A stretch of DNA of 64,000 nt, taken from NCBI RefSeq assembly GCF_002269385.1, contig NZ_CP022957.1, positions 4,455,001 through 4,519,000 of the forward strand. The letters run 5' to 3'. Of the stretch, positions 1 through 7,281 are shown one piece after another; within the stretch, counting starts at the first letter, position 1, and each line of letters begins with the position of its first letter. Both the position numbers and the translations under genes were made by a program. The stretch comes from Maribacter cobaltidurans (GTDB lineage: Bacteria; Bacteroidota; Bacteroidia; Flavobacteriales; Flavobacteriaceae). The notes beneath the pieces are model-generated. The model was not told the origin of the DNA and made no database searches. It saw only the letters and a program-made list of their open reading frames with translations.

Positions 1-19
1 ATACCTAAATCACATTATA

Positions 20-226
20 GTGTCAAAAAAGAAGATAGGCAAGAGCATTAAAGCACGTAGAAAAGCGCTACGGGTAACCCAACAACAATTGGCCCAACTC
101 GCCGATGTAAGCGTTAATACACTCTATAAAATTGAGCGTGGCCAGGCAAACCCTACCCTTGAAACCTTGGATGGAATTGCGGATGTATTGGGAATGGAGG
201 TATGCTTAAAAGTAAAGAAACTCTAG
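20..226 (+). CDS. hipB: HipB-like XRE antitoxin/repressor
   Basis: A 68-residue protein that is almost entirely one helix-turn-helix of the Cro/C1 (XRE) type, about residues 5-62, with the typical pattern TQQQLAQLADVS followed by YKIERGQANPTLETL. In hip modules this subunit binds the operator and, often, the kinase. It ends 9 nt before the HipS-like gene, so the three genes form one operon. The predicted start is a GTG at 20. The frame stays open to the left edge of the window with no stop, so the true start may lie outside. The family assignment is firm; the role as HipB rests on the neighbours. Confidence 0.85.
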   Translation: MSKKKIGKSIKARRKALRVTQQQLAQLADVSVNTLYKIERGQANPTLETLDGIADVLGMEVCLKVKKL

Positions 227-235
227 ATTGATTAT

Positions 236-568
236 ATGAGGCAGGCCAAAATATTATTTAAGGGAGAAGAAGCGGGCATACTTACCCAGTATGACGATGG
301 AAGCTTTACGTACCGCTACCATGACCAATGGCTTGGCGATTCGGGAAAGCCGGCCATAAGCCTAACGTTGCCCAAAACCGAACAGGAGTACCGTTCGGAA
401 CATCTGTTCCCATTTTTTTTTAATATGCTTCCAGAGGGGACAAACAAACAGGTCGTGTGCAGACATATGAAGATAGACCAAGACGATTACTTTGGCCTGT
501 TGCTGACAACGGCACGTTATGATACGATCGGTGCCATAACCGTAAAGAAAATTGAGCAACCGATATGA
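236..568 (+). CDS. hipS: HipS-like small subunit (HipA N-terminal domain alone)
   Basis: A 110-residue protein that matches only the N-terminal subdomain of HipA kinases (beta-rich start, then SLTLP near residue 44 and FPFFFNMLPEG near residue 60). In classical HipAB this domain is fused to the kinase. In the tripartite HipBST system described in E. coli O127 it is a separate gene, hipS, and acts as the antitoxin. Gene order (HTH, small domain, kinase) and lengths (68, 110, 328) fit HipBST well. The stop overlaps the start of the kinase gene (ATGA), implying translational coupling. A simple split of an ordinary hipA gene is the alternative; the clean ATGA junction argues against decay. Confidence 0.75.
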   Translation: MRQAKILFKGEEAGILTQYDDGSFTYRYHDQWLGDSGKPAISLTLPKTEQEYRSEHLFPFFFNMLPEGTNKQVVCRHMKIDQDDYFGLLLTTARYDTIGAITVKKIEQPI

Positions 569-1551
569 GTTTACCGATGATAAAATATTGTCCCGGCACT
601 TTGGCAGAGGGGTATGAAACCTACAGCACGACCTGTTTGAGAAGGGTGTTTGATGGAAGAAAGGTAAACCATATATTGCCTTACGATTCCCCGGCCAGCA
701 ACGAAGCCACGGATGAACTCTTTGTTGAGAACCGAAAAAGGATTTCGATTTCAGGGGTACAGGAAAAATTTTCCGTCCTTTTGGAGAAAAATAAACTTCG
801 GCTTATTAACGAAGGGGAGCAAGGGACATATATTTTAAAACCAATTCCCGGTGCAGGTAAAAATCCTGACCAGATGCCCGCCAATGAGCATTTGACGATG
901 CAGATCGCACGTCAGGTATTCGATATCGAGACCGCCGAAAATGCGCTCATATTTTTTAAGGATGGAACACCGGCCTACATTACCAAGCGATTTGATGTAA
1001 AGAAAGGTGGTGGAAAACTTGCCAAAGAGGATTTTGCTTCCTTGGCGGGAAGGACTCCCCAGACCCATGGGGAGCACTATAAATATTCGGGTAGTTATCT
1101 TGAGTTGTTCGAACTTATGAAAAAATACCTGCCCGCCTATCAATTGGAGGCACCGAAACTTTTCCGACTGCTCGTCTTCAATTATCTTTTTTCCAATGGG
1201 GATGCCCATTTCAAAAATTTCTCGTTATTGGAAACAGAATTGGGAGATTTCAGGTTAAGTCCTGCCTATGACCTGCTCAATACACGAATGCATATAGAAG
1301 ATTCCGATTTTGCGTTAGATGACGGCCTGTTACCTAAGAACTTGTCCAAAGGCAAGGTTATGCAACAATTTCTTTCGCTTGCCGAACACGCAAAAATTGG
1401 CCAAGGCCAATTGGATGGGGTCTTGGAGAAATTGCTGTCGAATTCTGAAGAGGTCGAAAAACTAATAGACGCTTCCTATCTAAGCGATACGTCCAAAAGA
1501 AATTATTTACAATCGTATCAAACAAGGCTTAAAAAACTAAATCGAAAGTAA
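565..1551 (+). CDS. hipT: HipT-like serine/threonine kinase toxin
   Basis: A 328-residue HipA-fold kinase lacking the N-terminal subdomain. Visible kinase elements are the Gly-rich-loop motif SISGVQEKFS at residues 61-70, a likely ATP-binding lysine in ILKP at 90-93, the catalytic-loop-like NGDAHFKNF at 211-219 with Asp213 and Asn218, and the metal-binding Asp236 in SPAYDLLN. Two serines separated by one residue (S61, S63) in the Gly-rich loop are the pattern reported for HipT autophosphorylation. Known HipA/HipT kinases phosphorylate aminoacyl-tRNA synthetases (GltX for HipA, TrpS for HipT); the target here is unknown. It is translationally coupled to the HipS-like gene. No truncation or frameshift is seen, so the module looks functional. 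Confidence 0.85.
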   Translation: MSLPMIKYCPGTLAEGYETYSTTCLRRVFDGRKVNHILPYDSPASNEATDELFVENRKRISISGVQEKFSVLLEKNKLRLINEGEQGTYILKPIPGAGKNPDQMPANEHLTMQIARQVFDIETAENALIFFKDGTPAYITKRFDVKKGGGKLAKEDFASLAGRTPQTHGEHYKYSGSYLELFELMKKYLPAYQLEAPKLFRLLVFNYLFSNGDAHFKNFSLLETELGDFRLSPAYDLLNTRMHIEDSDFALDDGLLPKNLSKGKVMQQFLSLAEHAKIGQGQLDGVLEKLLSNSEEVEKLIDASYLSDTSKRNYLQSYQTRLKKLNRK

Positions 1552-1631
1552 TAGGTATAAATTCCAACGAATACATCTCCTGCTTGAAAAAATATGCATA
1601 TTGCAACTCTACCACAAATCACATCGACAAT

Positions 1632-1838
1632 ATGAAAAACCTGAACAACTTTACGTTCTCTGATGTCAAGGCCATATACGATTTTCTTGAATTGAGAAAA
1701 GACATTGTCTCCAAAAACCCCGAACATTTTGAAAAGGGAGAAGTTCACACAATCCTCGCCAAACAAAAAATTGTTTGGCAGCAACTCCATTCTAGAATGA
1801 ACGAAATAGAAGAATTAAAATCCTATGAAAATGAATGA
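1632..1838 (+). CDS. Small protein of unknown function
   Basis: A 68-residue, charged, helical protein that I do not recognise. The open frame extends back to a TTG at 1584, but the first ATG (1632) is the better start. Its last 14 bases overlap the next gene, which suggests the two are co-translated. It lies 80 nt after the HipT-like gene on the same strand and could belong to the same transcript. No signal peptide or membrane segment is seen. Confidence 0.55.
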   Translation: MKNLNNFTFSDVKAIYDFLELRKDIVSKNPEHFEKGEVHTILAKQKIVWQQLHSRMNEIEELKSYENE

Positions 1839-2148
1839 GATGTACACAATTTATGTCCACTTTCCATGTGCTGAAGATTATATGGATAAGGCCGTGCAAC
1901 TTGAGATTCAGATGCCCTTTGTGCCTAGAATCGGAGATTGCCTCTTTATTGACCCTCAAGATTATAAACATTTAGAGAGAAAGGTAGAGCAAACCGAAGC
2001 CTTGAAAAAAAGATACAAGAGATGGATTTATGGCGGGCAGCGATGTTCTTTTGATGATGCCTCCATTGTTATCGCAGTTGTCTGGAATAACAACGATAGC
2101 ACTATTCACATTGAATTGGGAGAAAACATAGGTGAGGAAAGGGATTAA
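1825..2148 (+). CDS. Small protein of unknown function
   Basis: A 107-residue soluble protein, unrecognised. It has a beta-rich start (YTIYVHFP), a middle charged helix around residues 52-68 and a hydrophobic strand SIVIAVVWNN near residue 80. It overlaps the preceding small gene by 14 nt and converges on the PRTRC ThiF gene, with 34 nt between the two stops. Only a T-run is present there; no hairpin terminator is seen. Confidence 0.55.
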   Translation: MKMNEMYTIYVHFPCAEDYMDKAVQLEIQMPFVPRIGDCLFIDPQDYKHLERKVEQTEALKKRYKRWIYGGQRCSFDDASIVIAVVWNNNDSTIHIELGENIGEERD

Positions 2149-2182
2149 ATATCCAATGTACAATAGTTCCTTTTTTTAAGTG

Positions 2183-2962
2183 TCACACCAAAATCGGGTT
2201 AACCCTCCCCGATTCCAAATTCACGAATGCCCCATGTTTCTGAATTTGCTTATGGTACAACAACCGAAACAGACAATCGGCTGCATGGGCAACCAAAACA
2301 TCATTGATAAACAACGATTGCTCGTTCAGCTTGTCGGAATAGGCACATCCCCTACCCTGCAAATTGGGCGTATCATGCGCATCCAAATCGGGGAAAAAGT
2401 CGATGATGTTTTTGAGTTTGTCCACCATTTCAAAATCCTCCCGTTCTGTTTTTCGTTCTTCCTCGAACAACGTTCCCAATACGAATTGCCCACTATCCCT
2501 ACTGTTACCAATGTCCAACCAATAGAACATGCTTTGATATTCCGAACCTTTAAAGGGAAATCCAAGCGATTTTGATAACAGCGTTCTAAATCGGGCATTA
2601 TCCACACAAGTGATGATGATGTTCGCCCGAATATCCTCGCCATTGGGAATTGCGTCCATAGGAATACCTTCCCATTGCAGACCAAAGGCAATATTTACCT
2701 TATTGACGGCATTGACCACTTTATATTCCCCAACATCACTGAGGGCATAGAGTTGTCTGCCTACATTGTTGTTTTCCACCACATCGGAATCATAAGCGAT
2801 TATGTGCAACCCTGGGTGTCCGATCTGGCGCAAGGCAAAATCCATCCTTGCCAACCGTGCCAGCATCAATGACCCTGTTCCCCCCACCCCAATCAATGCA
2901 ATGGTAATTGGATGGGTGGGGTTATAGAAATAATTAGGCGCAAAGTGTATTCTAGTCTTCAT
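2183..2962 (-). CDS. PRTRC system ThiF-family (E1-like) protein
   Basis: A 259-residue protein with a ThiF/E1-type Rossmann fold. The nucleotide-binding loop is LIGVGGTGS at residues 23-31, followed by the E1 signature YDSDVVENNNVGRQ near residues 55-68 and an Asn/Asp-rich element CVDNARFR after the next strand. E1 enzymes adenylate the C-terminus of a ubiquitin-like or sulfur-carrier protein. For the PRTRC branch the substrate is not known, and I see no CxxC zinc pairs. It is the last gene of a minus-strand operon and overlaps the PRTRC B gene by 11 nt. PRTRC genes occur as a conserved block on plasmids and conjugative elements. Family assignment is confident; function is open. Confidence 0.85.
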   Translation of the reverse strand: MKTRIHFAPNYFYNPTHPITIALIGVGGTGSLMLARLARMDFALRQIGHPGLHIIAYDSDVVENNNVGRQLYALSDVGEYKVVNAVNKVNIAFGLQWEGIPMDAIPNGEDIRANIIITCVDNARFRTLLSKSLGFPFKGSEYQSMFYWLDIGNSRDSGQFVLGTLFEEERKTEREDFEMVDKLKNIIDFFPDLDAHDTPNLQGRGCAYSDKLNEQSLFINDVLVAHAADCLFRLLYHKQIQKHGAFVNLESGRVNPILV

Positions 2963-3659
2963 ATAAATCCTTTAAAATCAATTTGTTTTCATTCAATAGC
3001 CCATCATCAAAGGACGTTTTCCCAAAATTCCGTTTCATTACATCGACGATATTTCCTTTCGCAATGTGGTTGTGATGGGTTGCCGTAAAGACGGAACGGA
3101 AAAATTGCTGTTCCACGAATCCCATGATATCCTCGTAATATTCAAAGCCGTCATAATCCATCGTGGTGTTGCCCATACAAACCTTTCCGTGCCGTCCTAC
3201 GTTCAATAAGGGTGCGTGATACAATGGCATAGTGTCGGTCAATTTATCCTTTCGATGGAGGGCAAAGACTTTGAGGTTATTTCCTTCGAGTTTGAAAACC
3301 AGTTTTGGCAGGGGATAACTTCCCGAAGCGATACCCGTTCGTGTATCGAAATACAGGGTGTGCTGTTTTGGATGGACGTACCATACCAGTTGGAGATTTC
3401 CCTTGAAATCGAAATGGATAAGGTTCTTGGGCAACATTCCCTTAAAACGGAACTTTATTAAATCGCCCTCTAAACACCTAAAAAGGTTTCGGGCGGTATC
3501 TTTGGTCAACGGCATCCCTGCCGTAAGCTTTGCCCCTACGATGTTGTGATATGAAAAGTAGTGTCCCCTGTTGTAATAATCTTCCTCTTGGGAGTAGCCT
3601 ATTATGGCGAATTTTGGAAGAAAGTGTTCATCGGGCTGTAAAATAGCAATCTGTTCCAT
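2952..3659 (-). CDS. PRTRC system protein B
   Basis: A 235-residue protein assigned as PRTRC protein B by its position directly upstream of the ThiF-like gene and by a recognisable core: VWYVHPKQHTLYF, then PLPKLVFKLEGNNLKVFAL and HAPLLNVGRHGKVCMGN with a conserved-looking Cys and Asn-Gly stretch. Biochemical function is unknown. The frame opens at a TTG (3665), but the ATG at 3659, two bases after the upstream stop, is preferred. Its 3' end overlaps the ThiF-like gene, so the operon is tightly packed. Confidence 0.8.
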   Translation of the reverse strand: MEQIAILQPDEHFLPKFAIIGYSQEEDYYNRGHYFSYHNIVGAKLTAGMPLTKDTARNLFRCLEGDLIKFRFKGMLPKNLIHFDFKGNLQLVWYVHPKQHTLYFDTRTGIASGSYPLPKLVFKLEGNNLKVFALHRKDKLTDTMPLYHAPLLNVGRHGKVCMGNTTMDYDGFEYYEDIMGFVEQQFFRSVFTATHHNHIAKGNIVDVMKRNFGKTSFDDGLLNENKLILKDLYED

Positions 3660-3661
3660 GT

Positions 3662-4705
3662 TCAAAGTAGTCTTAAAAGTTCGTTGAGATCGGTGAGAAA
3701 TTCTTCCAACCGATTGAGATTGTAGATCAAACCTTCTTCGAAAGGTTGAATGTTTCCTTTTTCGACCGTAGTAAGTTCATAAGCCGAAATTATGTCGTAT
3801 TCGTTGGAACATTCGTTGAGCATTTCGATATAGGAACGGCTAAACTCGCTATCGGCATCATCAACAATCAGGAAAGATTCCCAATGCTCGAACATACTTT
3901 CATAGGCATCCCGTGTTCCGATACGGAACGGCGCCTGAAAATCAATGGTATCGGCTTTTGATAACAGTTCCTTGATTCGTTTGTGCAGGGACTTGCGAGG
4001 ACGGTATTTTAGCAAAAGGGATTTCCAATCCTGTGGTTCGTATTCATTGAAAAGCTTTTGGTAGCGACCGAAGAACCTGACCGAATTGCAATTCCCAAAA
4101 ACACTACCGTTTTTTCTGTGGTAGGCTTCTTCCTCGAAAAGATATTCCCAGAGCCAGTCCACCCTATCCTCGCCCGTATGAAAAAGGTTGATATAGGGTA
4201 GGCTTTTGATGAAGGACATCAGTATATCAAAAAGCATGGGGTTTTTCCATCGAAGGGGCATAACGGATTCCAACGGAATACAATAGACCGTGCTACGGTT
4301 TCCGATATGGCGTTTCAAGACCAAGCGCAAATCGGAATCTTCCCGTAAAACTTCGATATGGTCTATTTTAGCTCTTTCTTTTAAATGATTGGCGCATCGC
4401 AGTATCAGATCGTCCATTCCATCGGATGCCGAAAACCGCCAATCGTCAATCTTTCCCGAAAAGTTTCGGGTCGCATCCACCATTAAACTGGCAAGTGCCT
4501 TTGTATCGACCGATGATTCATCCTCTAGTATCGGTTTGGAAAGCAAGGGCAATACGCTTAGGTCAGAAATGGAAAAACCTTTGGTTGCAGGACTTTTGGT
4601 CGATGCGTTCCGTACCTGTAATGGGATTGTTGAACCGCCTTGAACAATTGGGCGTGGAACTCTTTGAGTTCTTTTGATAATATGGGTGTCGGTTTGTGGG
4701 TGCAT
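3662..4705 (-). CDS. PRTRC-locus protein of unknown function (possible 5' frameshift)
   Basis: A 347-residue reading frame between PRTRC C and PRTRC B, at the place where other PRTRC loci carry an extra protein such as F; I cannot confirm that family. The body from about residue 50 (SDLSVLPLLSKPILEDE) is protein-like. The first 45 residues are Thr/Pro/Arg-rich and look out of frame. An alternative frame opens with ATG at 4737, only 4 nt after the PRTRC C stop, reads as plausible protein for 59 codons and stops at 4558. One extra base around 4558-4580, for example in the run of five A at 4573-4577, would join the two frames. The gene may therefore start at 4737 and be frameshifted, either in reality or by a sequencing error. 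Confidence 0.65.
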   Translation of the reverse strand: MHPQTDTHIIKRTQRVPRPIVQGGSTIPLQVRNASTKSPATKGFSISDLSVLPLLSKPILEDESSVDTKALASLMVDATRNFSGKIDDWRFSASDGMDDLILRCANHLKERAKIDHIEVLREDSDLRLVLKRHIGNRSTVYCIPLESVMPLRWKNPMLFDILMSFIKSLPYINLFHTGEDRVDWLWEYLFEEEAYHRKNGSVFGNCNSVRFFGRYQKLFNEYEPQDWKSLLLKYRPRKSLHKRIKELLSKADTIDFQAPFRIGTRDAYESMFEHWESFLIVDDADSEFSRSYIEMLNECSNEYDIISAYELTTVEKGNIQPFEEGLIYNLNRLEEFLTDLNELLRLL

Positions 4706-4741
4706 CTTTCGTGGTTTAGAAATTCATCAATGTTCATATTT

Positions 4742-4960
4742 CTATCCCTTTGTTCCTGCCAAGGTCTTGAAGTGGATTTCATGATAGCCATTGACAATCC
4801 CCTTGTCCATAATATTGGCGTTGGTCAGTTCGGCATAGATTTGCGAATAGTGTTCCATCACTTGCTGATGGGTCAATTGGCTATCCAGATCATCCAACTC
4901 GATGGAGTTGTTGTTGCCGTTTTGGTAGATGTACTTACGTTCTATTGTTGCGATTTCCAT
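4742..4960 (-). CDS. PRTRC system protein C
   Basis: A 72-residue protein. The pattern of an N-terminal charged segment followed by LTHQQVMEHYSQIYAELTNA (residues 29-48) and a short Gly/His C-terminus fits PRTRC protein C. Its start overlaps the PRTRC E stop by one base (TAATG). Function is unknown; small size and position next to an E1-like enzyme make a carrier-type role conceivable, but the C-terminus TKG is not a classical Gly-Gly tail. Confidence 0.8.
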   Translation of the reverse strand: MEIATIERKYIYQNGNNNSIELDDLDSQLTHQQVMEHYSQIYAELTNANIMDKGIVNGYHEIHFKTLAGTKG

Positions 4961-5448
4961 TATTGAAAAAGTTTAGGGGATTCGTATGCTTTCATATCCT
5001 TGATGACCTTTTGAGCTTCCTTGTGGCTCGCGTCTATCTTCAAAATTTGGTTGGCAAGGTCAGTTGCCTTCTTATGGTCGCTCATGGGATTAAAGTCCTT
5101 CTCTTTCAGAAGTTGCTTTAACTCGGTCGCCTTTTTGGAAGTAGATTCTTTTTTCTTCTTGGCCTGTTGTGTCTTTTGTTCGGTTTCCGCCAAGGTTTTC
5201 TCGAAAGCCACGGTATTCCTGAAAAGTGCCTTGGTCTGCTCCAAAGGTTTTTGAAGGATTTGAAAAAATTTCTCGTCCACTTCCGTTACGTTTCCACGCA
5301 GGGTAAGTGGTTTTAGGGATTGAAGTGCCTTGTCCTTGGCACTCGATTTGGGCAGTAGAGATACGCTTACCACATCCTCATTAAAGGAAATACTGATGCC
5401 AAATTGTTCGATTCCCGTTTGCCGTAATGTTGAAAAAAAGTCTGTCAT
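4960..5448 (-). CDS. PRTRC system protein E
   Basis: A 162-residue protein, first gene of the PRTRC operon. The N-terminal ~75 residues form a compact domain (FFSTLRQTGIEQFGI at 4-18, SVSLLPKSSAKD). The middle, about 85-125, is a Lys/Glu/Gln-rich coiled coil. The C-terminus has a helix-turn-helix-like repeat arrangement (ATDLANQILKIDASHKEAQ) reminiscent of a TPR. This matches PRTRC protein E. The leader upstream carries an inverted repeat (5491-5528). Function unknown. Confidence 0.8.
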   Translation of the reverse strand: MTDFFSTLRQTGIEQFGISISFNEDVVSVSLLPKSSAKDKALQSLKPLTLRGNVTEVDEKFFQILQKPLEQTKALFRNTVAFEKTLAETEQKTQQAKKKKESTSKKATELKQLLKEKDFNPMSDHKKATDLANQILKIDASHKEAQKVIKDMKAYESPKLFQ

Positions 5449-5781
5449 AGTAACGGTATTTATTGTTCTTAAAAAACTATTTTAATTAGAAGCGGGGCTT
5501 GGTATAAACCGCATGAATTTGCCCCGCTCCTTCCTTAACTCACCTTCAAGATACGCCCATACCAATGAGAATCCACGGAAAAACAGGCTAAAATCCACCC
5601 TTATCTTCTTTCTCCCTATCCACAAAAAAAGCGCCCGATAGGGCGCTATATTCCAATAAAGGATATGAAATAGTTAAACGCAATAGGGTTTATATCTTTA
5701 GCATAAGTAAGACTTTTACTAATAAAAAAATAAATGTATTTTGGGCTCGCCTAAATACATAACCAAAAAACATATATACAA
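5449..5781. other. Intergenic leader region with inverted repeat
   Basis: This 333-base gap separates the minus-strand PRTRC operon from the plus-strand cargo genes and must hold promoters for both directions. I see an 8-bp perfect inverted repeat, agcggggc at 5491-5498 and gccccgct at 5521-5528, separated by 22 nt, lying in the leader of the PRTRC E gene. I also see the terminator-like hairpin at 5627-5646, listed separately. The part from 5660 to 5781 is AT-rich and I see no exact TAnnTTTG box in it. Confidence 0.5.
5627..5646 (-). terminator. Duplicated terminator hairpin, left copy
   Basis: The stem gcgccc/gggcgc with loop gata, read on the minus strand, is followed by seven T, the form of an intrinsic terminator. 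The 20-nt block aaaagcgcccgatagggcgc is repeated exactly at 8800-8819. No minus-strand gene lies between the two copies, so this copy has no obvious gene to terminate. Confidence 0.65.
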
Positions 5782-6495
5782 ATGAAAATAAACCAGATCC
5801 TTGCAATTGGATTCATGACGCTAGCATTTGCATGCGGAAAGAGTAAAAAAGAAGTTGAAAAAGAACAAGCCAAAATTGAACTGGAACAAAAAAGATTGGC
5901 GGAACAACAGGAATTAGAGAGAATCCATATGGAAAAAATTGAAGTTGGAAAATCCAAACTAAGAATAGACTTGACCAATGAACTAGAAAGGCTTAAAGAA
6001 TTGCTAGACCAAGAGAATAAAAAAATGGAAGAGATTGGCAGATTTCAGTTAGGTCGTTCAAGCACAACAAAAGAAAAGCAACTCAATGACCAAAGCACTA
6101 AAATTAGAAAGCTGAATGATTATATATCAAACTTAGAAAACGAGATTTCTCTAATAAACTTAAGGGAAACCTTTGATTTTCAAAACACCCCGGAAGGAGT
6201 AATAAACTATTTGTTCGAGTCAGCGAAGAATCATGATTTCAGTAAATTGAGATATCTGTGTGACCCTTACGGTGAAAATGATGGAGATGTGCGCGGAATT
6301 TGTTTAGTGGAAATGCAACCAAAGGAAATGCAGAATAAATTTGCCGAAAGTTTTAAGAATGGAAGAATCATGGGAGAAGCAAAAATTGAGAACGAAACTG
6401 CAAAAATTGAAATCGCTTTTGGGCCTGGTTCCGACAAACTTGAAACAGTAGGGCTTGTCAAAAGACTTGATAACTGGTATCTCTCAGGGCTATAA
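5782..6495 (+). CDS. Coiled-coil lipoprotein of unknown function
   Basis: A 237-residue protein with a lipoprotein signal peptide; the lipobox LAFAC puts the lipidated Cys at residue 18. Residues 22-125 are a long Glu/Lys/Gln-rich coiled coil. The C-terminal ~90 residues (TPEGVINYLFESAKNHDFSK onward, ending DNWYLSGL) resemble the DUF4878/NTF2-like folds often attached to lipoproteins, but I cannot confirm this. It probably sits in the outer or inner membrane facing the periplasm. It is the first plus-strand gene of the cargo segment bounded by the duplicated hairpins and is more AT-rich than the neighbouring transfer genes. Confidence 0.7.
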   Translation: MKINQILAIGFMTLAFACGKSKKEVEKEQAKIELEQKRLAEQQELERIHMEKIEVGKSKLRIDLTNELERLKELLDQENKKMEEIGRFQLGRSSTTKEKQLNDQSTKIRKLNDYISNLENEISLINLRETFDFQNTPEGVINYLFESAKNHDFSKLRYLCDPYGENDGDVRGICLVEMQPKEMQNKFAESFKNGRIMGEAKIENETAKIEIAFGPGSDKLETVGLVKRLDNWYLSGL

Positions 6496-6534
6496 ATACT
6501 AATTATTTTCGGTTTACTATACCTCAATAAAAAT

Positions 6535-7227
6535 ATGCCTGTACGAACAGAAAAAATATTTGGCGATGTCACTCCAAAATCCGTTGAGGAGATACTCTTG
6601 AAGGAATTACCTAAAAATTCATGGCTGATTGATGAAAAAATCAAATTCGCTAAGCAACTCAATAACTATATCTCGATTATCGATGACCTAGAAAACGTAA
6701 AGGATCTTATTCAGGAACTTGTCGTTATCCGCGAGAAAGAGGTTAAAGCAAATAAAGAGGAAAGGAGACTGATAAAAAGAGCACTTTTTATAACCGCGAT
6801 TATCAACTATGCTCGATGCTTTAATAGTACTAAAAAGGACGGAAGAAATTCTATTGACATCAAACTCATCAGAAAAGATTTTCCAAAATACAATGATATA
6901 GAAGTTGCCGATTTATTACGATTTCATAAGTATATTATGGGTTTAAGAAATACCTTCATTGCACACGCGGATAGGAATATTTATGAAACCGATAGGGCTC
7001 ATATTGAATTTGAATATGATGGAAAAATCCTGAATTCCACCTTTAGTCATTACTCTATCAAAGTGTTTAGTTTCGATGAAGTCCAACTGAAGAACTTTTT
7101 TATTTTAACCAATTTACTCCTCATAAAGGTTGAAGAAAAAAAGCGTGCTTTGGTTGATAAGGTAAAAAACGAGGTCGGTAATCGAAAGTTATTGGAGATT
7201 GGTTTGAAACTATCGAAAAAAACCTGA
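6535..7227 (+). CDS. Helical protein, possible HEPN-like domain
   Basis: A 230-residue, mostly alpha-helical soluble protein. I do not recognise a named family. The segment MGLRNTFIAHAD (residues 135-146) contains an Arg-x5-His spacing (R138, H144) with a polar residue after the Arg, which fits the Rx4-6H motif of HEPN ribonucleases. Motif matches of this length also occur by chance and in the AbiV/RiboL-PSP-like non-catalytic families. It lies 40 nt after the lipoprotein gene and 55 nt before the next gene, all on the plus strand. AT-rich codon use suggests acquisition from another source. Confidence 0.6.
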   Translation: MPVRTEKIFGDVTPKSVEEILLKELPKNSWLIDEKIKFAKQLNNYISIIDDLENVKDLIQELVVIREKEVKANKEERRLIKRALFITAIINYARCFNSTKKDGRNSIDIKLIRKDFPKYNDIEVADLLRFHKYIMGLRNTFIAHADRNIYETDRAHIEFEYDGKILNSTFSHYSIKVFSFDEVQLKNFFILTNLLLIKVEEKKRALVDKVKNEVGNRKLLEIGLKLSKKT

Positions 7228-7281
7228 ATCTTCCTCTACGTCTAAAATCTGGATTCTCTTTTATTTTGAGTAAAGTAAATC

